Assembly (NCBI GenBank): GCA_012838135.1
Contig: DUPV01000057.1
Coordinates: forward strand, 1-42,999
Length of the DNA: 42,999 nt
Reading direction: 5' to 3'
DNA from: Clostridiaceae bacterium
GTDB lineage: Bacteria; Bacillota; Clostridia; Saccharofermentanales; DTU023
This document shows positions 15,399 to 24,430 of the stretch, piece by piece (within the stretch, counting starts at the first letter, position 1; the number at the start of each line of letters is the position of its first letter). Below the pieces are notes generated by a model, which did no database searches, had not been told where the DNA came from, and saw only the letters and a program-made list of their open reading frames with translations. Both the position numbers and the translations under genes were made by a program.

Positions 15399-18300
15399 AT
15401 GCCCAAAGATGACAAAATAAAAAAAGTTATGGTTATCGGCTCCGGTCCGATTATCATTGGACAAGCTGCGGAATTTGATTATGCAGGAACTCAGGCTTGT
15501 CGAACTTTGAAACAGGAAAATGTCGAAACTGTTTTAATCAACAGTAATCCGGCAACGATTATGACGGATCGGGACATGGCTGCTCAGGTTTATTTGGAAC
15601 CTTTGCAAGTCGATGTCATTCAAAATATTTTATTACGTGAAAAGTGTGATGCACTATTGGCATCATTGGGAGGCCAAACTGCGATTAATCTGGCGATGGA
15701 ACTTTCCGAGTCGGGTTTTTTAACTGAACATAAAATCAAGCTTTTAGGAACTCAGGCGGCAGGTATTAAAAAAGGCGAAGATCGTGAAGAATTTAGAGAT
15801 GCGATGCTCAAAATTAACGTACCCTGCATACCCTCCGGTATTGCGCATAATCTTGATGAATGTGCAGAACTGGCTGAAGAAATTGGTTATCCGGTTATCG
15901 TTCGACCTGCTTTTACTTTGGGAGGCACAGGGGGCGGTATTGCTGCCAATCTTGAAGAGCTGCGTGAAATTGCCGCAACCGGTTTGGAAGTGTCGCGAGT
16001 TCAGCAAGTATTAATTGAAAAAGCGATTGCCGGTTGGAAAGAAATCGAATATGAAGTTATTCGTGATGCCAGCGGGTATGCAATTACTGTGTGCTCAATG
16101 GAAAATTTTGATCCGGTAGGAGTCCACACCGGTGATTCAATAGTTATGGCACCGGCTTTGACTTTGAATCCTCAAGAATATAATATGTTGCGTAATGCTG
16201 CCTTGCGAATTGTCGAGGAATTGCAAATTGAAGGTGGCTGTAATGTTCAATTTGCTCTACATCCTGACAACGGAGAATACGCGGTAATTGAAGTAAATCC
16301 GCGACTTTCCCGTTCGTCTGCTCTGGCCTCGAAAGCAACCGGTTATCCGATTGCCAAGGTTGCAACAAAAATTGCCCTGGGCTATACCCTGCATGAAATC
16401 CGTAACGAGTATACCGGCAAAGCCTGGGCAGCGACAGAACCTGTTATTGATTATGTGGTTACCAAAATTCCGAAATGGCCGTTTGATAAATTTGTTCATG
16501 CCAAGCGCAACTTAGGTACGCAAATGAAGGCAACCGGTGAGATTATGGCTATAGCGAGCACAACAGAGGGATCTCTGCTCAAGGCAATACGCTCATTGGA
16601 GCAAGGTTATGTCACATTGACAAAACCGTCAATGAAGAAACTTTCAGATGCAGATTTGATGGAAATTATCTTGCAAGTCGATGATCGCCGACTATTTTAT
16701 CTTGCAGAAGTGATACGTCGCGGCAAATCATTAGATGAACTTTATAACCTTACTCAAATCAGTCCGTATTTTCTCAATGTGATAAAAAATATTGTAGATC
16801 TGGAATCTGCCTTGACCAAGTTAAAAGATAACCGGCACCTGCAAGATTTGTCACTCCCGGAATTATTAGAAATCCCGGAATTAAAGCAATTAATAATTAA
16901 AGCTGCAAAATGGAGTTTTTCTGAAACGGCTTTAAGTAATTTACTGGGTATTGATCATTCATATATTCAGCAAATTGGGCAAAAAATCGGTATTAGGACA
17001 ATTTACAAAACAATTGATACCGGAGCAGGTGAATCAAAAGCAGAGAGTCCTTATTATTACGGTTGTTTGGAAATAGCAGGTCATAAAGACGAATTACATT
17101 CAAATTCCGGGTTGAACTCATATCTTGAATTAAAGTCTTTGAATGACAGAAATTCTGTAGATAACGAAGTTTCAGAATATAAGGAAATTTCAGAATCTTC
17201 CTCAACAGTTGCAACTGAAAAGAGAAAAAAAATAGTAGTACTCGGATCCGGTCCGATTCGAATCGGGCAAGGCATTGAATTTGATTATTGTTCGGTTCAT
17301 TGTGTGCAAGCCTTAAAAGCTGGTGGTTATGAATCGATTATTATCAACAATAATCCGGAAACAGTTTCAACCGATTTCGACACTTCAGATCGTCTGTACT
17401 TTGAACCATTGACGATTGATGATGTAGCCAGAGTTTTAGCTAAAGAGAATCCGGACGGAGTTATCTGTCAATTTGGCGGTCAAACAGCCATCAAACTAAT
17501 TGAAGATGTCAGCAATTTAGGTTACACGATTCTTGGGACATCGGCTGACGATGTGGATCGAGCTGAAGATCGTGCACGATTTGATCAAGTTCTCGAGGTT
17601 TGTCAGATCCCGAGACCGCAAGCTGCATCTGTTTTTACAACAGAAGAAGCTTTGACAGCTGCTTCTGAACTGGGATACCCGGTCCTGCTCAGACCATCCT
17701 ATGTTTTAGGCGGTCAGGGTATGATGATTTGTAATAATGCTCAGGCGATTGAGGAATACATGGCAATCATTAATCTTCAGACTCAGGAACATCCGATTTT
17801 GATTGACAAATATCTCAAAGGCACTGAACTGGAAGTTGATGCATTAAGTGATGGTACCAACGTTTTAATTCCCGGCATAATGGAACATTTGGAAAAAGCA
17901 GGTGTCCATTCCGGCGATTCAATTTCGATTTTTCCGGCATATATTTCGGATAAAGTTAGAGAAAAGATTGTTACCTATACCGAACGTTTAGCCAAAGAGC
18001 TAAATGTGATCGGTCTGATTAATATCCAATTTATTTTATATAACTATGAAGTCTACGTTTTGGAAGTTAATCCGCGTTCAAGCCGTACCGTACCTTACAT
18101 CAGCAAAGTGACAGGTCTGCCGATAGTAGATCTTGCAACCCGTTTAATGGTTGGTATCGGTTTTGAGGAATTGGGTTTGCCAACCGGTCTTTATGCCAAT
18201 TATCCCGGTGTCTATGCGATTAAAGCACCGGTATTTTCTTTTGAAAAATTACATAATGTGGATACCGTACTAGGACCTGAAATGAAAAGTACAGGTGAAG

Positions 18301-18878
18301 TTCTGGGTTTATCGGAGCATTATGCCGATGCGATGTATAAAGCGATTCTGGCTTCAGGTTTTAAATTTCCCGTTAAAGGCAGTGCAATTTTAATATGGGT
18401 TAGTGATGCTGATCGGGCAGAACTTCTGCCTTTAGCAGAACGTCTTTATGCTTTGGGTTTTGACTTTTATGCAACGGGCGAAACTGCGAATTATCTGAAC
18501 AGGCACGGACTTCCCACCAGTGTAGTAAAATATTCCGACACGAACGGTCGCGATATTAAATCGTTTATTCGCAGCGGTAAAGTGAAATTGTTTATCAATA
18601 CCGTAAAATCGGGTGAAACCAAAGGTCTGGGTTTTGCTTTACGCCGCCTCTGCATTGAACATGGTATTGCAACGTTGACATCATTGGACACTTTAGTTGC
18701 CGTAACCGAATGTTTGGAAAAAGATATAGATGTTAATGATTTGACTCCCTATACGATTGCCGAATTTGCCGAAATTGTAAGACGAACCAGACATTTTAAT
18801 AAACCGGTCAGCGAGATGACAATGGAAGAAATTAAAACAATGCGCAATAAATTAGATAAGAATAATATTGAGTTATAA
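15399..18878 (+). CDS. carB: Carbamoyl-phosphate synthase large chain
   Basis: This 1159-residue protein has two homologous ATP-grasp halves. Each opens with a [VL]GSGPIxIGQ loop (near residues 13 and 613), and both contain VRPAFTLGGTGGG- and LRPSYVLGGQGM-type ATP loops and E-V-N-P-R motifs. The C-terminal MGS-like allosteric domain (INTVKSGETKGLGFALRR) follows. It makes carbamoyl phosphate from bicarbonate, ATP and ammonia channelled from the CarA glutaminase. It is about 85 residues longer than usual, mainly through a Ser/Glu/Asn-rich linker at about 558-606 between the halves. No carA gene is present in this operon or window. An AGAGAGGG site lies inside the end of pyrF. Confidence 0.96.
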   Translation: MPKDDKIKKVMVIGSGPIIIGQAAEFDYAGTQACRTLKQENVETVLINSNPATIMTDRDMAAQVYLEPLQVDVIQNILLREKCDALLASLGGQTAINLAMELSESGFLTEHKIKLLGTQAAGIKKGEDREEFRDAMLKINVPCIPSGIAHNLDECAELAEEIGYPVIVRPAFTLGGTGGGIAANLEELREIAATGLEVSRVQQVLIEKAIAGWKEIEYEVIRDASGYAITVCSMENFDPVGVHTGDSIVMAPALTLNPQEYNMLRNAALRIVEELQIEGGCNVQFALHPDNGEYAVIEVNPRLSRSSALASKATGYPIAKVATKIALGYTLHEIRNEYTGKAWAATEPVIDYVVTKIPKWPFDKFVHAKRNLGTQMKATGEIMAIASTTEGSLLKAIRSLEQGYVTLTKPSMKKLSDADLMEIILQVDDRRLFYLAEVIRRGKSLDELYNLTQISPYFLNVIKNIVDLESALTKLKDNRHLQDLSLPELLEIPELKQLIIKAAKWSFSETALSNLLGIDHSYIQQIGQKIGIRTIYKTIDTGAGESKAESPYYYGCLEIAGHKDELHSNSGLNSYLELKSLNDRNSVDNEVSEYKEISESSSTVATEKRKKIVVLGSGPIRIGQGIEFDYCSVHCVQALKAGGYESIIINNNPETVSTDFDTSDRLYFEPLTIDDVARVLAKENPDGVICQFGGQTAIKLIEDVSNLGYTILGTSADDVDRAEDRARFDQVLEVCQIPRPQAASVFTTEEALTAASELGYPVLLRPSYVLGGQGMMICNNAQAIEEYMAIINLQTQEHPILIDKYLKGTELEVDALSDGTNVLIPGIMEHLEKAGVHSGDSISIFPAYISDKVREKIVTYTERLAKELNVIGLINIQFILYNYEVYVLEVNPRSSRTVPYISKVTGLPIVDLATRLMVGIGFEELGLPTGLYANYPGVYAIKAPVFSFEKLHNVDTVLGPEMKSTGEVLGLSEHYADAMYKAILASGFKFPVKGSAILIWVSDADRAELLPLAERLYALGFDFYATGETANYLNRHGLPTSVVKYSDTNGRDIKSFIRSGKVKLFINTVKSGETKGLGFALRRLCIEHGIATLTSLDTLVAVTECLEKDIDVNDLTPYTIAEFAEIVRRTRHFNKPVSEMTMEEIKTMRNKLDKNNIEL

Positions 18879-19043
18879 ATAAAACAAAATCATAAAAGCG
18901 CAAAAACATAAAAATGTAAAAAGGAATTATGATTTAGAATAAAACTAGATAAATTGTTTTTGCTAAAAGGGATTGTAATTTGGAAAAACTTTGAAACATT
19001 TTAATTTTGTTGCTGTTTTAATAATTTCCGGGAGTATGAACAA

Positions 19044-19970
19044 ATGAAAAAAATTGAGCATGATTGTATTTTGATTAAGAAAACATTTCTCAATCAGGAT
19101 AATATTTTGTTAACTTTTCAGTCACAAATTATTTCTGATACGGCCCAACCGGGTCAGTTTGTGGCGATCAAGGGACCGGCCTTTTTACGCAGACCCTTCG
19201 GAATTGCACAAGTTGACCGGTCGTCAGGAACTTTTTCTTTAGGTATTCGGAAAAAAGCTGCGGGAACAGCCGCGTTTTTTAATACGAAAATTAGTGATAA
19301 TTATTCGGTACTGGGGCCTTTAGGGCATGGTTTTGAACTTGACGGTTTAGAAACATTATTTATTATCGGCGGCGGAACGGGTATTTATCCGTTGCTTTTT
19401 CTGCTGGAAACTGCACGTGAAAAAGGAATTACAACTTATATTGCAACCGGTTTTCGTTCAAGTACCGATGTTTTATTGGCCGAAGAAATGAACAGACTGG
19501 CCGATGGTTTTTGCCTTGCTACGGAAGACGGTTCAACCGGTATCAAAGGATTTGCTCAAAATGCTTTGGAAAAACTCTGGTTGGATTTTTGCAATAATTA
19601 TCGCAGAGATTTTGATAATTCGAAGTCTGATGACGACAAAGATCTTGTAGAACATTCTTTTGAAAAATCGAAAACAGCCTTATTCTGTTGCGGACCACAT
19701 CCGATGATGCAAAAAGCTGCAATGTGGGCAAAACAAATCGGTTTACAATGTCAGGTCTCTTTGGAAGAGCGGATGGCATGCGGGATCGGAATTTGCCGAA
19801 CCTGTGCTGTAGCTGTTAAACGTGAACCGGATGCCGAAGTGATTAAAACGGATGCGGGAGCGATTAAGAATGAAATAGATACAGTAGTGGTCAGACAAGA
19901 ACCGGAATTTGACTATGATCGTTGTTGTGTAGAAGGTCCGGTATTCCCGGCGGAGGTAGTTGAATGGTAG
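19044..19970 (+). CDS. pyrK: Dihydroorotate dehydrogenase electron transfer subunit
   Basis: This 308-residue protein has the FAD-binding motif RRPFGIA, an NAD-binding region FIIGGGTGIYPLLFL, the CCGPHPMM motif, and a C-terminal 2Fe-2S cluster set C246, C251, C254 and C295 in CGIGICRTC and CVEGPVF. It passes electrons from PyrD to NAD. PyrK is usually near 255 residues. The extra length is an acidic Asp/Lys-rich segment at about 190-210 and a repetitive Lys/Asp/Glu stretch of about 30 residues (260-290) between the third and fourth cysteine. A CGGGAG site precedes the ATG. It follows carB after a 165-bp gap with no clear terminator. Confidence 0.94.
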   Translation: MKKIEHDCILIKKTFLNQDNILLTFQSQIISDTAQPGQFVAIKGPAFLRRPFGIAQVDRSSGTFSLGIRKKAAGTAAFFNTKISDNYSVLGPLGHGFELDGLETLFIIGGGTGIYPLLFLLETAREKGITTYIATGFRSSTDVLLAEEMNRLADGFCLATEDGSTGIKGFAQNALEKLWLDFCNNYRRDFDNSKSDDDKDLVEHSFEKSKTALFCCGPHPMMQKAAMWAKQIGLQCQVSLEERMACGIGICRTCAVAVKREPDAEVIKTDAGAIKNEIDTVVVRQEPEFDYDRCCVEGPVFPAEVVEW

Positions 19971-20878
19971 ATTTAAGTGTAAAAGTCGCGGATTTGACTT
20001 TGAAGAATCCAATAATTGCTGCATCCGGCACTTTCGGTTTCGGTCAGGAAATGGCCGAGTTTTTCGATATTTCTGCTCTTGGCGCTATTTCAACCAAAGG
20101 CTTTACGCGTCTGCCGCGCAAAGGTAATCCGGCACCGCGAGTCGCAGAGTGTGACTGTGGAATGTTGAATGCTGTCGGACTGCAAAATCCCGGCCTGGAA
20201 GTTGTTCTGCAAAAAGAACTTCCGTTTATGCGTTCGGCCAATGCGACGATTATTGCAAATATTGCCGGCGATACTGCGGAAGACTATATCTATATTACTG
20301 AACGGCTGGCACAAGAAAATATCGCAGCAATTGAACTGAATTTTTCCTGTCCCAATGTCAAAGAAGGTTGCATTACATTCGGCTCCGATCCCCAAATTAT
20401 AGAATCGCTCACAGCGGAATGTGTAAAACGCAGTCCTCATCCGATTTGGGTAAAATTAACACCGAACGTTACCTCAATTTCCGATATGGCAAAAGCTGCT
20501 GAACAAGGCGGGGCCACAGCTGTAAGTTTAATTAATACTTTGTTAGGCATGATAATTGACATCGAAACCAGAAGACCGATTTTGCATAATAATACCGGCG
20601 GTTATTCCGGACCGGCTGTTAAACCGGTGGCACTACGCATGATTTCAGAAGTTTACAATTCCGTATCTATTCCGATCGTGGGATTGGGCGGCATCAGCTC
20701 AGCCGAAGACGTAGCGGCTTTCATGATTGCCGGTGCATCTGCCATCCAAATAGGAACGGGATTATTAGTTGAACCTTCATTGCCATGGAAAATTCTGGCT
20801 GAATTACCTGAGTTATGTCGAAAGCTGAAGGTTGACAGAATCTCAGAATTGACCGGAACATTAGAACTTTGGACCTAA
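19964..20878 (+). CDS. pyrD: Dihydroorotate dehydrogenase, class 1B catalytic subunit
   Basis: The protein has 304 residues. ASGTFGFGQEM, ELNFSCPNVKEG with the catalytic cysteine, WVKLTPNVTSI, and the FMN phosphate site VGLGGISSAEDV plus IQIGTGLL match class 1B enzymes. It oxidises dihydroorotate to orotate and works with PyrK in a heterotetramer. The start overlaps the pyrK end by 7 bases, so the two subunits are translationally coupled. Confidence 0.96.
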   Translation: MVDLSVKVADLTLKNPIIAASGTFGFGQEMAEFFDISALGAISTKGFTRLPRKGNPAPRVAECDCGMLNAVGLQNPGLEVVLQKELPFMRSANATIIANIAGDTAEDYIYITERLAQENIAAIELNFSCPNVKEGCITFGSDPQIIESLTAECVKRSPHPIWVKLTPNVTSISDMAKAAEQGGATAVSLINTLLGMIIDIETRRPILHNNTGGYSGPAVKPVALRMISEVYNSVSIPIVGLGGISSAEDVAAFMIAGASAIQIGTGLLVEPSLPWKILAELPELCRKLKVDRISELTGTLELWT

Positions 20879-20900
20879 TCTGACAAAAGGAGAATTAAAA

Positions 20901-21812
20901 ATGACATCAATTATTACCGATGCTTTATTTGCAACAGAAGCTTTGAAAGTGTGCCCTGAAAATCAGCCGTTCTGGTACACATCAGGTCTTTTCGGACCTT
21001 ATTATGTCAACACCCATTTTCTGTTCGGTTCGGAAACTGAGGCCAAGATGTTGCTGCAATTTATCGAAAAAATGGCAGAACAAGAAAATCGAGAATATTT
21101 GTGTAAAGAGCTGGCTACAGTTTGCAAAGCGCAATATGAAAAATCGGAAATTTATCGTTCGGTAATTGATACCGCAGTCGCAGCTGTTAAAGATGTTACT
21201 TGCGATTTTATATCAGGCGGAGAACGCAGAGATTATTTTTTCTCAATCGAAATTGCCAGACAGCTCAACAAACCGCACCTGACCTTATTCAAAGATAATC
21301 AAGCCTGGTATTCATCCGACGCAACTGAAAAAGCAGTACGTGCGGATAACAGGCAATCTGACGATATCACAGAATGTAATATTAACTCGGAACACTCTCC
21401 GGAGAAGGTTGACTCAGACCTGAAATTGGGTCAGGCTTTACATATCGCAGACTTAATCACCGAAGCTTCAAGCTATACCAGAAATTGGATCGGCAGTGTG
21501 GCAGCAAGTGGCGGCAAAATCACAGATACTCTGGCAATCGTTGATCGTTGTCAAGGAGGTGTTGAAATTCTCGCTCAGCAAGGAATCAAAGCCACAGCAC
21601 TGATTCAGATATCTCCCGCCTTATTTGCCGATGCACTGGATAAGAACTTGATCAGCAGTGCCCAAGAGAAACTTTTACTTGACTATTATGCTGATCCGCA
21701 TCAATTTGTCCGCAATTTCTTAGAGGAAAACCCGCAATATTTAGACCAACAAGCCAAACTGGATCCGAAAACCGCGGAACGAGTTGAACGTCTCAGAAAC
21801 ATGAAACTTTAG
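20901..21812 (+). CDS. PyrE-like orotate phosphoribosyltransferase, long divergent form
   Basis: This 303-residue protein begins with an OPRT-like substrate loop (FWYTSGLFGPYYVNTH) and has a PRTase core DFISGGERRDYFFSIEIARQL-PHLTLFKD. The usual PRPP loop (VxDDxxTTG) is altered to ALHIADLITEASSYTRNW, and DRCQGGVEIL stands where OPRTs have DREEGG. It is about 100 residues longer than standard PyrE, with an insert (about 135-170) and an extra C-terminal helix region. Its place at the end of a pyr operon with no other pyrE argues that it makes OMP. The altered PRPP loop leaves activity open. It may represent a clostridial PyrE subtype. Confidence 0.8.
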   Translation: MTSIITDALFATEALKVCPENQPFWYTSGLFGPYYVNTHFLFGSETEAKMLLQFIEKMAEQENREYLCKELATVCKAQYEKSEIYRSVIDTAVAAVKDVTCDFISGGERRDYFFSIEIARQLNKPHLTLFKDNQAWYSSDATEKAVRADNRQSDDITECNINSEHSPEKVDSDLKLGQALHIADLITEASSYTRNWIGSVAASGGKITDTLAIVDRCQGGVEILAQQGIKATALIQISPALFADALDKNLISSAQEKLLLDYYADPHQFVRNFLEENPQYLDQQAKLDPKTAERVERLRNMKL

Positions 21813-22015
21813 TTTTTATAAATTGCCTTAAAATTTAAATTAGCACACAAAACTATAGTAACTTTCTTTTTTAAAAATCTATTGCCTGGAAATTAAAAAA
21901 ATAGATAATTATAATTAGATGATAAGAACTTGCATATTTGCGTATATGTAATATTAATTGTATACTGATTAGAAGATTAATTAGACTAAGATCTGCTCAG
22001 TGAGGATTCAAGGAC

Positions 22016-23044
22016 ATGAAAAATGTAGAGTTAAACAAAAAGGAGATATGTGAATTGCCCAAAATAATCAGAGTCGGTTTATTAGGTTTTGGAACAATCG
22101 GTAGCGGAGTATTCAAGCTTTTAAATAACGAGCGAGAATTGATTACACGTAGACTTTACAATGCAACAGGACGAAATGTAGAAATTCAAATAACAAAGGT
22201 CCTTGTTTTACCTGATGAGTATCCGCCGGAATTACCGGAAGAATTGCGGGTCACTGATTATAATGTAATTTTGGAAGATGAATCAATTGATATTATAGTG
22301 GAGCTGATTGGTGGTTTGAATCCTGCAACGGATTTTATGATGCAGGCGATGGATAAAGGCAAACACGTAGTTACGGCTAATAAATACGCAATTTTCACAG
22401 CTCAAGGTGCTTTGGAAGCCAAAGCAGATGAAACTGATGTTCATTTGCGCTATGAAGCAGCTGTTGCCGGAGCCATTCCAATTTTGCGCAGTATAACTGA
22501 AGGTTTGATCGGTGATCAGATTGAAAGTGTAGTTGGTATTCTGAACGGATCAACCAATTATATTTTAACCGGTGTTAAAAACGGCAAAACTCTTGAGCAA
22601 GCTCTGGATGAAGCTAAACAAAACGGTTATTTAGAGGCTGATCCTACAGCAGATCTGGAAGGATATGATGCGATGCACAAATTAGGTATTTTAGGATACT
22701 TAATTACCGGAAAATATCCTCCCGCTTCAAGCATTGAACGCAAAGGTATCGAAAATATTACGGCACAAGATATTGAAAAAGCTAAGCAAAATGGTCAAGC
22801 TTATAAATTAGTTGCTCGTGCAACGAAAAATGCCGATGGTGAATTTACCTACAGTGTGAAACCGGAAGCATTAAGTCAGGATCATCCGCTTTATCATACA
22901 GAAGGTGTGCTTAATACTATTTTGCTTACAAGCAAATATGCTAAAGAATTAGTTTTCACCGGGTATGGTGCCGGTTCACTTGAAACTGCTACAGCGGTTT
23001 CCGGTGATATTGTGTCAATCGCCAGAGATCTTCATATTTGTTGA
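22016..23044 (+). CDS. hom: Homoserine dehydrogenase, short form
   Basis: The NAD(P) loop VGLLGFGTIGSG, HVVTANKYA, the catalytic region GILNGSTNYIL and EADPTADLEGYDA identify homoserine dehydrogenase. It reduces aspartate semialdehyde to homoserine for threonine and methionine. At about 340 residues it lacks the C-terminal ACT regulatory domain found in 430-residue forms, so threonine feedback through that domain is absent. The start is uncertain. A TTG at 22055 has an AAGGAG site 9 bases upstream and begins PKIIRVGLLG, the usual family start, whereas the ATG at 22016 adds 13 residues of no known similarity. No threonine pathway neighbours are seen. Confidence 0.93.
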   Translation: MKNVELNKKEICELPKIIRVGLLGFGTIGSGVFKLLNNERELITRRLYNATGRNVEIQITKVLVLPDEYPPELPEELRVTDYNVILEDESIDIIVELIGGLNPATDFMMQAMDKGKHVVTANKYAIFTAQGALEAKADETDVHLRYEAAVAGAIPILRSITEGLIGDQIESVVGILNGSTNYILTGVKNGKTLEQALDEAKQNGYLEADPTADLEGYDAMHKLGILGYLITGKYPPASSIERKGIENITAQDIEKAKQNGQAYKLVARATKNADGEFTYSVKPEALSQDHPLYHTEGVLNTILLTSKYAKELVFTGYGAGSLETATAVSGDIVSIARDLHIC

Positions 23045-23070
23045 TTAAAAAAACGTATAAAACATTAAAA

Positions 23071-23099
23071 TTGACATTTGGCTTATTTACTCATAGAAT
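23071..23099 (+). promoter_or_regulatory. Strong promoter before TPP riboswitch
   Basis: TTGACA at 23071-23076 and TAGAAT at 23094-23099 are spaced by 17 bases. Transcription would start just before the riboswitch. This is the best-matching sigma-70/A-type promoter in the window. Confidence 0.82.
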
Positions 23100-23109
23100 A
23101 AGAATACAA

Positions 23110-23200
23110 ACAGGGGAGCTGAGCGAACTCGGCTGAGACTTACGATAAATCTCGTAGAAACCCTTAGAACCTGTTCGGATAATGCCGGCGTAGGGATTCA
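23110..23200 (+). ncRNA. TPP riboswitch (THI element)
   Basis: The highly conserved THI-box segments are present in order: AGGGGAGCTGAGC, CTGAGACTTACG, AACCCTTAGAACCTG, TCGGATAATGCCGGCGTAGGGA. The arrangement (P1 stem AGGGG...TAGGGA, CUGAGA and the CCxUxxxACCUGAU-like pyrophosphate side) is canonical. It senses thiamine pyrophosphate. A terminator follows at once, so thiamine sufficiency should stop transcription of the downstream thiamine-related transport genes. Confidence 0.95.
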
Positions 23201-23214
23201 TATAACTTTTTAAG

Positions 23215-23241
23215 AACCTCCAGCCGACTTGGAGGTTTTTT
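23215..23241 (+). terminator. Riboswitch expression-platform terminator
   Basis: AACCTCC (23215-23221) pairs with GGAGGTT (23231-23237), followed by a T run. It lies directly after the TPP aptamer and before the first gene, as in transcription-terminating TPP riboswitches. Confidence 0.87.
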
Positions 23242-23256
23242 AATTTTGGAGGATTT

Positions 23257-23565
23257 ATGATCAACTCATCAATTGCAATTCAAGTATTACCGAAGTTTGA
23301 TCAGGGAAGTTCAGATCAGGAAATTATTCGTGTTGTAGATGCGGTAATTTCTTATATTGCTTCATTAGATGTACGATACGAAGTCGGTCCTTTTGAAACT
23401 ACTGTAGAAGGTCCGTATGAAACATTAATTGAAATTATTCGGCGTTCAAATGAAATTTGTATCGAACAAGGTGCAGACCAAGTCTATACATATGTAAAAA
23501 TTAATTATGCCCCAAAGAAAGCAATCTTGACGATAGATGAAAAAATTTCCAAACATAAACATTAG
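23257..23565 (+). CDS. MTH1187/YkoF-type thiamine-binding protein
   Basis: This 102-residue protein belongs to the small thiamine-binding (formerly DUF77) family. It has the beta strand start SSIAIQVLPKF, the helix RVVDAVISYIAS, the YEVGPFETTVEG segment and a closing VKINYAPKKAILTIDEKI. It is probably a cytoplasmic binder of thiamine or its pyrimidine part. It is the first gene under the TPP riboswitch and just ahead of the ABC importer genes. TTGGAGGA precedes the ATG. Confidence 0.9.
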   Translation: MINSSIAIQVLPKFDQGSSDQEIIRVVDAVISYIASLDVRYEVGPFETTVEGPYETLIEIIRRSNEICIEQGADQVYTYVKINYAPKKAILTIDEKISKHKH

Positions 23566-23626
23566 AATTAAAACAAAAGATAAAATTTACAAAATTAAAT
23601 TGAAAATCGAGGAAATGAAAGCTTAA

Positions 23627-24430
23627 ATGAAACAGTTATTCAATAACAAAAGAATCTCAGAAAGGTTTTACGGTATATCTTTGGTAGCAGTTTTACTGAT
23701 TGTGTGGCAAGTTGTTTCGGATATCGAGCTTGTACCTTCCTTTATGTTGCCTTCACCGGTTACTGTTGTCAAAGCTTTTGTTAAAGATTTTCCTGTACTT
23801 ATGGATAATCTTTCAATTACTTTGATTGCAGGTTTGCTGGGACTGACTTTTGGAGTAATTGCCGGTTTTTGTCTGGCGGTTTTGATGGATTATCGCACGG
23901 GATTGTGCAAAGCGATTTATCCGATTTTGATTTTTTCACAAACTGTACCTACGGTTGCAATAGCTCCGCTATTAGTGTTATGGATGGGATACGGTTTGGC
24001 TCCGAAGATCACGGTAATTTTTCTGGTAACTTTTTTCCCTGTGACGGTAAATTTATTGGAAAGTTTTCAGGCAGCCGACCCGGATCAGATTAGTCTTTTG
24101 CAAGCTATGGGAGCGACAAAATTTCAAATTTTTTATTATGTAAAATGGCCGGGTGCTTTGGACAGTTTTTTTGCAGCCTTAAAAGTATCAGCATCTTATT
24201 CAATTGTCGGGGCTGTAATTGCGGAATGGCTCGGAGGATCGAAAGGACTTGGAGTATATATGACACAGGTTCGAAAATCATTTGCTTATGACAAAATGTT
24301 TGCTGTGATTTTCTTAATTTCAGCCCTTAGTCTGGTTTTACTTTTTGGATTAAATATTATCCAAAATAAAGTTATGCCCTGGAAGAAATTCCAATTGGAG
24401 GAGGATACAAATAATGAAAAAAAATCTTAG
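23627..24430 (+). CDS. thiX: ABC importer permease for thiamine precursor (ThiX-like)
   Basis: This 267-residue membrane protein has six predicted hydrophobic segments and the binding-protein-dependent permease signature EAA-like loop (SLLQAMGATKFQIFYYVKWP), plus MLPSPVTVVKAF and PILIFSQTVPTVAIAPLLV typical of the SsuC/TauC/ThiX family. The riboswitch and the ThiY-like partner downstream point to the hydroxymethylpyrimidine or formylaminopyrimidine type of substrate. Its end overlaps the start of the binding-protein gene by 17 bases. Confidence 0.9.
   Translation: MKQLFNNKRISERFYGISLVAVLLIVWQVVSDIELVPSFMLPSPVTVVKAFVKDFPVLMDNLSITLIAGLLGLTFGVIAGFCLAVLMDYRTGLCKAIYPILIFSQTVPTVAIAPLLVLWMGYGLAPKITVIFLVTFFPVTVNLLESFQAADPDQISLLQAMGATKFQIFYYVKWPGALDSFFAALKVSASYSIVGAVIAEWLGGSKGLGVYMTQVRKSFAYDKMFAVIFLISALSLVLLFGLNIIQNKVMPWKKFQLEEDTNNEKKS

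Noticed and set aside
21813-22015. Promoter for hom (TTGCAT near 21930 with TATTAA 16 bases later)
   Set aside because: Both boxes are weak in a very AT-rich stretch, so a chance match is likely.
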